Of a stretch of DNA of 64,000 nucleotides, positions 42,796 to 50,928 are shown piece after piece; position 1 is the first letter of the stretch, and each line of letters starts with the position of its first letter. Below the pieces are notes generated by a model. That model was not told the origin of the DNA, did no database searches, and saw nothing but the letters and a program-made list of their open reading frames with translations. The position numbers were made by a program, and so were the translations under genes. Source of the stretch: JABDMH01 sp965222645 (GTDB lineage: Bacteria; Bacteroidota; Bacteroidia; Chitinophagales; Saprospiraceae); assembly GCA_965222645.1 (NCBI GenBank), contig OZ244968.1, positions 4,340,001-4,404,000 of the forward strand, written 5' to 3'.

Positions 42796-43642
42796 CATAG
42801 TGTATGAAGACACCGTGCCCCGGCACGAGTATGAGTATCGCGACCAGGTGGGCAATCTGCGGTTGTCCTTTACGGAGCGGAACGGAAAATTGCAGCAGAC
42901 ATATGCAGCGGGATACAGCCCATTTGGAGTTCAGATTCATGCGGAGGTAAATACTCCGGCGCCTTGCAAGTTTACCTTTCAGGGAAATGAGGACATAGGA
43001 GATTATGGCTTGCGGATGTTTGGGATGGGGGCCAGGTGTCATAATCAGACGATTGGGAGAATGTTGGTGGTGGATCTATTAGCGGATGCTCCGCATCTGG
43101 TTTCTTGGAGTCCATACCACTACAGTTACAACAATCCGATTTTGTATGTGGATCCCGATGGACGAAACCCTATTAAAGCTATAATTGCTGCAGGTCGTAT
43201 CGCAAAACGTGCATATAAGATTTATAAGAAAACTGGAAAACTCACTGCTAAATCTTTGAAGAAGGCGGGACTTGACGAAGCAGTTGATATAGCATGTGAT
43301 TTGTACACGATTTTTAGTGGAGACGCAAGTGTCGCGGATCGTATTGGATCATCAGTTGATTTAATTGTCGGTACAGATTTTAATAAAAAGGGGCAAAAGG
43401 AAGTAAGAAAACAAATTACTAAAGTTTTCCCCACAAGGAAGAAAGCACTTGATGCAAGACCCAAACCTAAACCTGCCCAAAAGGGAGGAAAAAGAGTTAC
43501 GAGACAGTCAAGAAATAAAAGTGGTGAAGGCAAAAAGTTTAAGACTGATGGAGGAAGTCAGACACCTCATGTGCATGACAAGAACCATAATGACAAAACA
43601 AAGCCAAATGTGCATTATAGAGTTAGAAAGAAAAAAATATAA
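42796..43642 (+). CDS. Headless RHS cassette with second His-rich nuclease-like tip
   Basis: RHS-core homology begins near 42796 (AGTGTATGAAGACAC), closest to the copy at 40121, and runs to WSPYHYSYNNPILYVDPDG near 43150. A new tip follows: a helical linker and a basic end with FPTRKKALDARP, PHVHDKNHNDKTKPNVHYR. The tip shares with the 39394 cassette a KKA helix and the pattern H-x-H-D ... NVHxxY, so the two are related nuclease-like domains with different specificity regions. The core here has Leu for Pro in DLLADA. The frame opens a little earlier (ATG at 42752), but those codons are unrelated to RHS. Confidence 0.8.
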
Positions 43643-43644
43643 CC

Positions 43645-43962
43645 ATGATGGAAGAATCAAGAATTTATTGGACTGGAATCGAATTTAATTATAGCAGGGA
43701 TTCTGCTGATTATGGAAAGTTGAAAGGTGGTTTTGTATATGGGTTTGTTCATGCTATTGACGTTCGCGAAGCATTAAAAAGATTTGAAGGTAGACTTATA
43801 GAAGAAAAATTAACTCCCAAGAATTTTGAATTTATTTCAATTTATGATTTAGAGATGGAATGGGAAACTGAAGAACAAACAGAGAATTATTTTCAATTAG
43901 CAAAGGAAGCTGAAAGTTCATCCGAAGTGATGTTTGATGCTTTTTATTCCTATGAATCGTAA
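43645..43962 (+). CDS. Candidate immunity protein 2 for His-rich tips
   Basis: A 105-residue acidic soluble protein starting 2 bp after the toxin stop (MMEESRIYWTGIEFNYS). It parallels the protein at 41060-41368 in length, charge and in its closing motif (AKEAESSSEVMFDAFYSYE against ACQASNNPETIHYSTFHTW), which suggests a shared immunity family matching the shared toxin-tip family. Hairpin repeat copy 3 is 11 bp downstream. Confidence 0.7.
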   Translation: MMEESRIYWTGIEFNYSRDSADYGKLKGGFVYGFVHAIDVREALKRFEGRLIEEKLTPKNFEFISIYDLEMEWETEEQTENYFQLAKEAESSSEVMFDAFYSYES

Positions 43963-43967
43963 AATGA

Positions 43968-44294
43968 AAACAGAAGCCTTGCAGCGATGCGGGGCTTTTA
44001 GAAAGTGGAGCAGTAGCACCTGATGCTGGGCCTGGTAAAGGAGTAAAAATCTCTATCTCATCGATTAAGAAGGCATTAAAGGAGGTACACAAACTGGAGG
44101 AATTTAAAATGGAAATAGAAGCTAATTTTTTAAATGGATTTCAAATTGATCAAGTCGTAGATAAAGGAACTAGTTGGCAAATAAAACTTCAGGAGGGAAT
44201 AATTTCTTTTACTTCATCAGGATTTACCCAAGTTCTACGAAAAGAGCCGATTTTTGTTAATAATCTATTTCTTTCCGAGCAAGAAAGAAGCTAA
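43968..44294 (+). CDS. Orphan tip fragment with module-boundary linker, probably chimeric remnant
   Basis: A 108-residue open frame without ATG at its beginning. It starts KQKPCSDAGLLESGAVAPDAG, the same boundary linker as the basic tip at 38571, followed by ISISSIKKALKEVHKLEEF, which looks like the opening of a polymorphic toxin. The rest (from the ATG at 44109: MEIEANFLNGFQID ... FTSSGFTQVLRKEP) could be an unrelated small protein or immunity fragment. I read it as the start of one toxin joined by deletion to the end of something else. Hairpin repeat copy 3 (43974-43999, AAGCCTTGCA-GCGA-TGCGGGGCTTTT) lies within its first codons. Confidence 0.45.
   Translation, partial: KQKPCSDAGLLESGAVAPDAGPGKGVKISISSIKKALKEVHKLEEFKMEIEANFLNGFQIDQVVDKGTSWQIKLQEGIISFTSSGFTQVLRKEPIFVNNLFLSEQERS
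43974..43999 (+). repeat. Cassette hairpin repeat, copy 3
   Basis: AAGCCTTGCAGCGATGCGGGGCTTTT, 11 bp after the immunity stop at 43962. As with copy 1, homology continues past the hairpin into the coding linker (VAPD..GPGK), so repeat and linker move together. Confidence 0.7.
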
Positions 44295-44361
44295 TCGGTC
44301 TGATTTGGGTATAGATGAGGACCGAGATGACCAAGTTCGATTGGGTAAATGAAGGAGAAAT

Positions 44362-44490
44362 ATGATGTGTTCCAAAAACAAAGAAGGCAGAAAATTTATC
44401 GGGACAAGCACGAGCAGTGTGGAAAAGAATTTTTATGAACGAGCCCATTATGAGCCGCATAAATATAGGTCACGAAAAAGGACAGATTAA
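44362..44490 (+). CDS. Short toxin-tip fragment (42 aa), uncertain frame
   Basis: An ATG at 44362 opens a 42-residue basic peptide (SSVEKNFYERAHYEPHKYRS) ending in a TAA that overlaps the ATG of the following immunity-like gene (TAATG at 44488-44492). The overlap and basic character suit the end of a deleted toxin cassette. Another frame across the same DNA (AVWKRIFMNEPIMSRINIGH) is also open, so which one was coding is unclear. Confidence 0.35.
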   Translation: MMCSKNKEGRKFIGTSTSSVEKNFYERAHYEPHKYRSRKRTD

Positions 44491-44933
44491 TGAATTTTGA
44501 TACACTAAATCAATACTTGAGAGGTGAAATCAAGGACGTGGAATTTCTAAAAGAAATTGAAAAAGAAGTTTCACAATTTGTAGATGATATCGAACCTGGC
44601 CACAATTCTATTCAAATAGAAGCAGGAGAATTGAGTTATCGAGAATTTGGTAGTGGCAGATTAAGGGCTTTGCTCTATAAGTATTTGGAAGGAGAATTAG
44701 GCGAGTGGGATTTAGAATATATTTTGCGTGCAATTGAATTTGAATTTGAAGAGGAGGATGAAAAGGTCGAAAATGTAATTTTTAGCTTCTCCGATCCCTA
44801 CTTGAATTTTAATATTACGGCAAAAAACATCTCAACGGCTATCCAGTATTTATCAGGATGTTCGGAGGTTATGTCGTTAGAGGGACATAGACCCGGAGAT
44901 ATGCGCAAAAGCTATAAATCAGTCCTCAAATGA
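44490..44933 (+). CDS. Candidate orphan immunity protein (147 aa)
   Basis: A strongly acidic soluble protein (LNQYLRGEIKDVEFLKEIEKE, ALLYKYLEGELGEWDLEYIL, FEFEEEDEKVENVIF) at the far end of the RHS cassette array, overlapping the end of a short basic tip fragment by one base. Acidity and position suggest an immunity protein that has outlived its toxin. The family is not recognised. Confidence 0.6.
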   Translation: MNFDTLNQYLRGEIKDVEFLKEIEKEVSQFVDDIEPGHNSIQIEAGELSYREFGSGRLRALLYKYLEGELGEWDLEYILRAIEFEFEEEDEKVENVIFSFSDPYLNFNITAKNISTAIQYLSGCSEVMSLEGHRPGDMRKSYKSVLK

Positions 44934-44946
44934 GATGATAAAGTCC

Positions 44947-45381
44947 TCATTTTTTGGTCAAAATGTAGCAATGCTGTCTTTGATAATGGTTGCAAGTACG
45001 GGTAGAATAACCGACTATTTTGGCTTCCGGATACATAGCTTCTGCCTCTTTCATAAGTAGGTCATCTAATAGGGCTTCAGTGGAAGAAAAGGCTTTAGTG
45101 TGATTGATTTCTTGCCATAAGGGTAATTGATCCTCTTTTATGACTTCTCCTTTGAGAATTATGGCCGGCACTTTTTTAATATCAAAATCATTGGGCATTA
45201 CTCTTGTAAAGTCAGTTCCAATCGGATTATTTGCGAGCTCTTCTTCAGTACAGGTACTAAATTGATTTGATTGCGTGATTTGAATTTTATGTTCTCCAAG
45301 TTGACCTTTCCAAGTAATTATTTTATCTCGGCCAAACCACACCCACTCATGATCCCAGCCGTTTGCTTTTTTGCAGATCAC
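44947..45381 (-). CDS. Hypothetical protein (144 aa), convergent with the toxin array
   Basis: I do not recognise it. It contains NGWDHEWVWFGRDKIITWKGQ and several Cys (ICKK, FSTCTEEEL, TRTCNHYQRQHCYI). The frame starts at GTG 45381 with no ATG upstream before a stop. It ends 13 bp from the immunity gene on the other strand and marks the right edge of the RHS locus. Confidence 0.5.
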   Translation of the reverse strand: MICKKANGWDHEWVWFGRDKIITWKGQLGEHKIQITQSNQFSTCTEEELANNPIGTDFTRVMPNDFDIKKVPAIILKGEVIKEDQLPLWQEINHTKAFSSTEALLDDLLMKEAEAMYPEAKIVGYSTRTCNHYQRQHCYILTKK

Positions 45382-45741
45382 TTTATTATTTGTGAATCGA
45401 AAGATGACATTTATACTTTATTTTACGGACCCTAATCTCACTTCGGCATCACTCTTTTACATCATCTAAAGCCCTGCCTGCGATACCGCGGGTAGGCAGG
45501 CTAACGTAGCTTTGGCTAATTGCGGTTTCGCTTCTTCGACCTACCAAAAATAAACTCTTCACTAAAATCAGATACTTCATAAATGGTGAACTTGATCACA
45601 AATCTCGGAGGTCACAAGCATCAAACCAGCCTGTTTTAAGCTAAGTTCCTGGCGTGAGCTTAAGGCGGAAAAATTCCAATTGAATTGAAGTCATTTGGAC
45701 ACACCTGAAAAAACCTGTAAAAAGAGGGAGGGCTGAGGCTT
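45382..45741. other. Intergenic, with a CCTGCCT/AGGCAGG hairpin
   Basis: About 360 bp without a gene. CCTGCCT at about 45474-45480 pairs with AGGCAGG at about 45494-45500 around an inner GCG/CGC stem, a REP-like or terminator-like hairpin. The rest shows no frame of interest. Confidence 0.5.
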
Positions 45742-47226
45742 TTAAAGCTCTTTCCTCAGTCTTGCCACGGGAATATTGAGTTGTTCGCGATATTTTGCTA
45801 CCGTACGACGCGCAATATTGTATCCCTTTTCCATGAGAAGATCTTTTAATTTCTCATCGGAGTAGGGCTTGCGCTTGCTCTCTTCTTCGATAATATCGGT
45901 GAGGATATTTTTTACTTCCAGGGTGGATACTTCTTCACCGTCTTGCGTCTGTAATGACTCGCTAAAAAATTCCTTGAGGCGCCGGGTACCAAATTCTGTT
46001 TGGACAAACTTACTGTTTGCTACCCTTGAAACTGTTGAAATATCCAGGCCCGTTAGATCGGCAATATCTTTGAGGATCATGGGCTTCAATCTGCGCTCGT
46101 CTCCAGTCTTAAAGTAGTCGTACTGAAATTGGAGAATAGCATACATCGTCTTATACATCGTATGTTGCCGCTTTCTAATGGCGTCGATAAACCACTTGGC
46201 AGAATCGATCTTCTGCTTGATAAACATGATCGCCTGCTTATCTTGTTTGGTGGTGCGCTTGTGCTCTTTATTGATCCGGTAACTTTGGAGCATGTCCTTA
46301 TACTGATCATTTATACGCAGATCAGGTGCGTTTCGAGAATTAAGAGTCAGGTCTAATTCTCCATCCCGATTTATGATAATAAAGTCCGGGATAATATAGG
46401 TGTTTGTCTTTTGGTTTTGAGCAGCATAACCACTTGCTGGTTTGGGATTAAGTTTTAGGATTTCTTCAATGATGTCTTTGAGTTCGACTTCATTGACACC
46501 GAGGTGCTTTTTGAGTTTTGTGTAGTGTTTCTTCGTAAATTCTTCAAAGTGCTGATCGATCAGTTTGTAGGCTTTTTCAAGAAGTTCCCGGTGGCCATTT
46601 GCGGTTGGAAATCTTTGTTTCAATTGGATCAGGAGGCATTCTCTGAGATCCCTGGCACCTACGCCGGGAGGATCAAATTTCTGGATCTGATCGAGAATTT
46701 GAAGCACCCGCTCCTCGGTAGTGATGATGTTCTGGGCAAACATGAGGTCATCCAAAATGGCGGAAGTCTCACGACGCAGATAACCATCCTCGTCAATGCT
46801 GCCAATGATCTGCAGTGCAATTTGAAAATCCTCGCTTTCGGGTTGCTTTAACATTCCCAGTTGACTTTCCAAAAAATCGTGAAATGTCTTTTCGACTGCG
46901 ATCGGCATTGATTTATCATCCTCGGGAACGCCGTAATCCGATTTTAGTTTATAGGTGCTGGGGTCATCTTCGATGTAGTCTGTAAGATACTCTTCAAGTT
47001 CAAAGTCTTCCGCTTCTGTTTCTCTCTCGATTTCTTCATTTGAAGCCTCGGCAAGCTCGTCGGTGGTCTCGGCTTCTGCACCCTCTTCCAGTGCAGGATT
47101 AGCCTCAAGTTCTTCCTTGATACGTTGATCTAGAGTGGCTGTTGGGATCTGAAGGAGTTTCATGAGCTGAATCTGCTGAGGGCTCAGCTTCTGCAGCATT
47201 TTCTGGCTTAGACTTTGTTTAAGCAT
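45742..47226 (-). CDS. rpoN: RNA polymerase sigma-54 factor
   Basis: A 494-residue sigma-54. Region I at the N-terminus is Gln/Leu-rich (LSQKMLQKLSPQQIQLMKLLQ) and is where activators act. An acidic stretch (about 50-95) follows, then the core-binding domain (GYLRRETSAIL, FDPPGVGARDLRECLLIQL), and the RpoN box near the end reads ARRTVAKYREQL, the DNA-recognition helix for the -24 element. It is the partner for NtrC-type activators such as the regulator at 4974-6347. The gene stands alone on the minus strand. Confidence 0.97.
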   Translation of the reverse strand: MLKQSLSQKMLQKLSPQQIQLMKLLQIPTATLDQRIKEELEANPALEEGAEAETTDELAEASNEEIERETEAEDFELEEYLTDYIEDDPSTYKLKSDYGVPEDDKSMPIAVEKTFHDFLESQLGMLKQPESEDFQIALQIIGSIDEDGYLRRETSAILDDLMFAQNIITTEERVLQILDQIQKFDPPGVGARDLRECLLIQLKQRFPTANGHRELLEKAYKLIDQHFEEFTKKHYTKLKKHLGVNEVELKDIIEEILKLNPKPASGYAAQNQKTNTYIIPDFIIINRDGELDLTLNSRNAPDLRINDQYKDMLQSYRINKEHKRTTKQDKQAIMFIKQKIDSAKWFIDAIRKRQHTMYKTMYAILQFQYDYFKTGDERRLKPMILKDIADLTGLDISTVSRVANSKFVQTEFGTRRLKEFFSESLQTQDGEEVSTLEVKNILTDIIEEESKRKPYSDEKLKDLLMEKGYNIARRTVAKYREQLNIPVARLRKEL

Positions 47227-47785
47227 GAGTAACGTCTTTCTTATCTAGAGAACAATTTTGAGTATCCAATAGTTTTTTATAATTCATAAACTATGCCAAT
47301 ACAAGATTACGACAAATATTCATATTAAAAAAATGTATAATATGATTGTGGGTCAATCCTTTCTATGAACACACGCATAATTCCCTTTGTTGTTAGCACT
47401 TTTTGATGTTTATTTGCACAAAATTTAGGCAAAATCATATAATTTTTTGCATTATGGATCATATAGAAAACGAAGGCAAAAAGGGATATTGTCTCCTATA
47501 CTTTATCGTTTCCTTAGTCCTGTTTATAGCCCTTTGGGCTTGGGTATACTACAGTAATTACCAGTCACTATAGACTGTACCTTAAGCTTTTAGACTTATT
47601 TTTGATACTTCTTCCAGATGGGATAGCGGTCTTACAATGCCTTACGAATTTACGTAAATATTGTGACTAATGCAAGAAAAGGTGCAGCATAAAGACATAC
47701 TGCACCTCGATTTTGGTCATCAAAAAACTTCTCCCTTTCAAAACTGGCACTCAGGGAGGCTTGATACCCAGTGATAGTTCTTCAA
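47227..47785. other. Intergenic between rpoN and the head-GIN gene, with one tiny gene
   Basis: About 560 bp. Apart from the 39-codon frame at 47454-47573 I see AT-rich sequence. TTACGAATTTACGTAAATA near 47641 is partly palindromic. Confidence 0.5.
47454..47573 (+). CDS. 39-residue single-span membrane peptide
   Basis: ATG at 47454, stop at 47573. A charged head (MDHIENEGKKG) is followed by one clean hydrophobic helix (about residues 13-31, YFIVSLVLFIALWAWVYY) and a short polar tail. That is the classic form of a small membrane protein, and the frame is used fully. It lies 228 bp from the divergent rpoN start. The function is unknown. Confidence 0.55.
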   Translation: MDHIENEGKKGYCLLYFIVSLVLFIALWAWVYYSNYQSL

Positions 47786-48508
47786 TCAGTTGTCATCGAT
47801 CACTCTTCCTGAGCCACTGATCTTGCTGTCAATCTCGGGATTTCCCCTGTAGTATATATCTCCGCTACCGCTTATCCGAACATCCAGGAAATCGCTCACA
47901 TCTACCTCAACATCGCCACTTCCGCTGATAAAAATGGATGATCTTCTTACAGGAAAATCAAATGCTTTTAATTCGCCAGATCCGGATAGCCTCACATCGA
48001 GATCGTCACCAAATCCCAAGAGTTCTACCTCTCCCGATCCCGATATTTGACACTCGACATCATCGGCTTCCATATCGACCATCAGTAGACCCGATCCGGA
48101 CAAATGAAGTTCTACGTCATCGACTACAAAACGATCGAGTGTTCTAATCTCTCCAGAGCCCGATACACTGAGGGCACGAAATTCGGGCAGTGTTATGGTA
48201 ATCTCAACTTTGCTGTAATTTCGCAGGCACCGATGATTATCAATGATTAGTTTATCATCGCGAATTTTAAAATCGATTTCATCGATAATATTGGCCTGAC
48301 CGGACACGGTTATTTCTCCAAAATCACCTGGAATCAGAAATACATCCGCATCCATTCTTAAACTGATTTCAGAAATACGATCCAGATCAAAGGTCTCCAC
48401 TACCGCGTCTCCTCGTCCGTGTTCGCAATCGATCGCATTATCTAAAATACACGCACTTTGAAAGACTGATATCATGAACAGTGCTAATAAATATTTTATG
48501 CTTTTCAT
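47786..48508 (-). CDS. Head-GIN (DUF2807) domain lipoprotein
   Basis: A 240-residue protein with a lipobox (FQSAC, Cys at about residue 20) and a repetitive beta-helix: SGSGE/SGSGL/SGSGD turns recur about every 20 residues from residue 115 onward (VSGSGEIRTL, LSGSGLLMV, ISGSGEVELL). This is the head-GIN/putative auto-transporter adhesin fold common in Bacteroidota. The role is unknown; surface or periplasmic scaffolding is likely. It is 57 bp downstream of an outer-membrane protein gene on the same strand. Confidence 0.9.
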   Translation of the reverse strand: MKSIKYLLALFMISVFQSACILDNAIDCEHGRGDAVVETFDLDRISEISLRMDADVFLIPGDFGEITVSGQANIIDEIDFKIRDDKLIIDNHRCLRNYSKVEITITLPEFRALSVSGSGEIRTLDRFVVDDVELHLSGSGLLMVDMEADDVECQISGSGEVELLGFGDDLDVRLSGSGELKAFDFPVRRSSIFISGSGDVEVDVSDFLDVRISGSGDIYYRGNPEIDSKISGSGRVIDDN

Positions 48509-48565
48509 TTTAGTCTATTATTTATTTGAATTATCTGCAATTGTAGTTTACGTCACCTGATGATC

Positions 48566-49174
48566 TTAATCCAGGTCATCACCTGTAGATTTATACCCTC
48601 TTCCAAACCAGCCAAATCTAAATGTAAGCTGGCCGGTAACACTGCTGAAGTCCTTATTGCTCAGACCAGCTAGCCGGTCTACATCGTTTACCATGCGGTA
48701 GCCGACAGATGCGCTAATTCTAAAAAATTTTGCCACATTTAGTTCGAGCCCGACCTCTGGTATAAAGACAAAGATGCCGTCAGAATCAATATTAAACGGG
48801 TCACCCCGCAAGTCTGCAAATCCCCATCCGATTTTTGCACTTGTATACGGGTGTAACAATCGAAAAGTGGATGGAGTATATCCAAGCCAGAAGCCTCCAT
48901 GTGCCAGTTCCATCCTGAAGTTATCACTGTTGTCAATGTAATGATTAAGGTGTTCCAGACTCCCCATTCCGTATGCTCCGATAAAGAACTCGTCAATGAT
49001 GAGACCTCCGCCTCCTCCCATGGATGTCACGTATTCTCCTTTTATATTTCCAAACTCAACTATAGGAGCTGCAAAGCCACCCAAAACACGAGCCCTGGAA
49101 AACAAAGTTTCGTGCTGGCTGTAGGCAATGCCTGAAAGCAGTGTTAAAATGAATAAAATCTGTATCCGTTTCAT
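48566..49174 (-). CDS. Outer-membrane beta-barrel-like protein (202 aa)
   Basis: A signal peptide (LFILTLLSGIAYS, cleavage near YSQHE) precedes a Gly- and aromatic-rich body with alternating strands (AKIGWGFADLRG, FRISASVGYRMVNDVDRL, GQLTFRFGWFGRG), suggesting an eight-stranded barrel. No specific family is recognised. It lies upstream of the head-GIN lipoprotein on the same strand. Confidence 0.65.
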   Translation of the reverse strand: MKRIQILFILTLLSGIAYSQHETLFSRARVLGGFAAPIVEFGNIKGEYVTSMGGGGGLIIDEFFIGAYGMGSLEHLNHYIDNSDNFRMELAHGGFWLGYTPSTFRLLHPYTSAKIGWGFADLRGDPFNIDSDGIFVFIPEVGLELNVAKFFRISASVGYRMVNDVDRLAGLSNKDFSSVTGQLTFRFGWFGRGYKSTGDDLD

Positions 49175-49305
49175 TGTTTATTTATTTAATTATTTATTTA
49201 ATTTTTTGACTTATCCCAAGATGATCACGTGGTGTACTGATATACTGTTATGGTAGTGGGTGATTTAATGCGAAGAAGTGTGGAAGAGCCGGAAAATGGG
49301 AATCG

Positions 49306-50928
49306 CTAAATCCTGATCCCCGCGCTAAATCCGATCCAGAACTTTGTATTAAGAGGGGTGATCAGGTCGGTAAAATTTTTTTCGACTAATGTGTATCTTG
49401 GTAATTGAGACCCGTGCTCCACCTCAAGAAGATCGTTGAGATTAATTTCTGTCACCATAAGATTAACTGTGGGACCAGCAAATATTTCAAAAGGTTTATC
49501 TGTAAAATGGAATAGTAACTTAAATTGATTGAGTAAATTTAATTCGGGTTTTATTATTTTCTTTTCTTGAATTACACTTACCAGTACTTCGGGATTTATT
49601 TTGAATCCACTCTTTGTGTTTAACATGAAAAACCCGAAACCATATCCGTATCCCCAAACGATACCCGTATTAAAGTTATTTCTCTTAAAGTTGCTGCCGA
49701 CTTGAAAGATATTATAAAACCTCTTTGTGCCGAGTTTGAAAGCAAAATTAGCCAGGAGTGCATCTCCCGCAGATAATTCAATTTTATTATATCCTCTTCT
49801 GATCAGATTGACCAAACCAAAGGAAAAACCACTAACTGTATCCGCAACGTTGATAAGACCGATTTGGAAGTAATCCACATGTTTTGCCACGTTGACAATA
49901 CCGCCTAGTTGCACCTTTACCCGCTCAGCTACATTTACAAACCCCGCAGTCTGAAAAAACACTCTACCCATTGATACATTAGTAAATGCAGCTATCTGTC
50001 CACCCGCTACATTCCTGCCTGCATTAAAAAGTCCTGCGATCTGATAACCCCTGCTTATTCGTCGATTGAGATTGAAAACCGGCGCAATCATGAGACCATC
50101 TGCCTGGTTATTAATATTCATAGCTCCAAACTGCATTCCCCGCATGATCCCCTCATTGTAATTTAGGAAACTTGCGATCTGGATACCCTCCACATTTCCC
50201 TTGACGAAGTTTGCGAAGCCCGACAACTGAATGCCAATTGCATCATACTGGATGGCATTGTAAAGTCCTCCAATTTCCAAACCCTTCAACCCTCCGTTAT
50301 TACCTGCAATTGCATTAAGGGAAAAATGATTGCTTCTACTTTTTTTTCTTCTCGCAGGGACAACTGACACCTGAGCCCATTGATCTGCCAGTTTGTTCTC
50401 AAAGAGTAGACCCCGGGCTTCATATCTTCTTTCTCTCACCTCCAGACCTCTGTCTCCCTTGGCGTCGATTTTACGAATTACGGGATCCTGGTCTCTTTCG
50501 AGATAGACTGAATCAGCCGTTGATTCCAGATTGGCATATGCCGTGGTGTCAATGGCATCAGAGCTATCCTGACGAAGTTCATCCCGCGGCAAATCATTTT
50601 GAATCAACTGATCAGTTTCCTCCCGATCGACATATTCAACGAGCAGGGAAGGGTCATGACTCAGTACCACTCTGCTACCTCTGCGCCGGTAAATGATTCC
50701 CGTTTGATACCCCAGGTCTTCCAGGGATTCGATAAGAGAATTATCTTCCAATTGCAGGGACACCAATGCGTCGCCGGGCACCACATTTCTACTATAAGAA
50801 AAACGCACCTGATAGTGATCTTCCATGGCGACAAGAGCGGAGTCTACGGAATATTGACTGGCAACTTGAGCCGTCAGATCAAAACTGGTGCAAAAGACAA
50901 CGGTCGCTATCGCAAGCTTCACTTTCAT
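49306..50928 (-). CDS. STN domain plus surface-repeat protein, third gene of a sigma/FecR cluster
   Basis: A 540-residue exported protein. After the signal peptide (to about DLTAQ), an STN domain spans about 25-95 (YSVDSALVAMEDHYQVRFSYS, LIESLEDLGYQTGI). After a charged linker, residues 225-400 repeat units of the form G-x-Q-(I/L)-(A/S)-G-(L/F)-x-N (GIQLSGFANF, GYQIAGLFNA, GGQIAAFTNV, KVQLGGIVNV), like surface-antigen repeats of LA_2272 type. No TonB receptor barrel is present. The start overlaps the FecR stop by 4 bp (ATGA). The STN domain presumably contacts the FecR protein. Confidence 0.8.
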   Translation of the reverse strand: MKVKLAIATVVFCTSFDLTAQVASQYSVDSALVAMEDHYQVRFSYSRNVVPGDALVSLQLEDNSLIESLEDLGYQTGIIYRRRGSRVVLSHDPSLLVEYVDREETDQLIQNDLPRDELRQDSSDAIDTTAYANLESTADSVYLERDQDPVIRKIDAKGDRGLEVRERRYEARGLLFENKLADQWAQVSVVPARRKKSRSNHFSLNAIAGNNGGLKGLEIGGLYNAIQYDAIGIQLSGFANFVKGNVEGIQIASFLNYNEGIMRGMQFGAMNINNQADGLMIAPVFNLNRRISRGYQIAGLFNAGRNVAGGQIAAFTNVSMGRVFFQTAGFVNVAERVKVQLGGIVNVAKHVDYFQIGLINVADTVSGFSFGLVNLIRRGYNKIELSAGDALLANFAFKLGTKRFYNIFQVGSNFKRNNFNTGIVWGYGYGFGFFMLNTKSGFKINPEVLVSVIQEKKIIKPELNLLNQFKLLFHFTDKPFEIFAGPTVNLMVTEINLNDLLEVEHGSQLPRYTLVEKNFTDLITPLNTKFWIGFSAGIRI

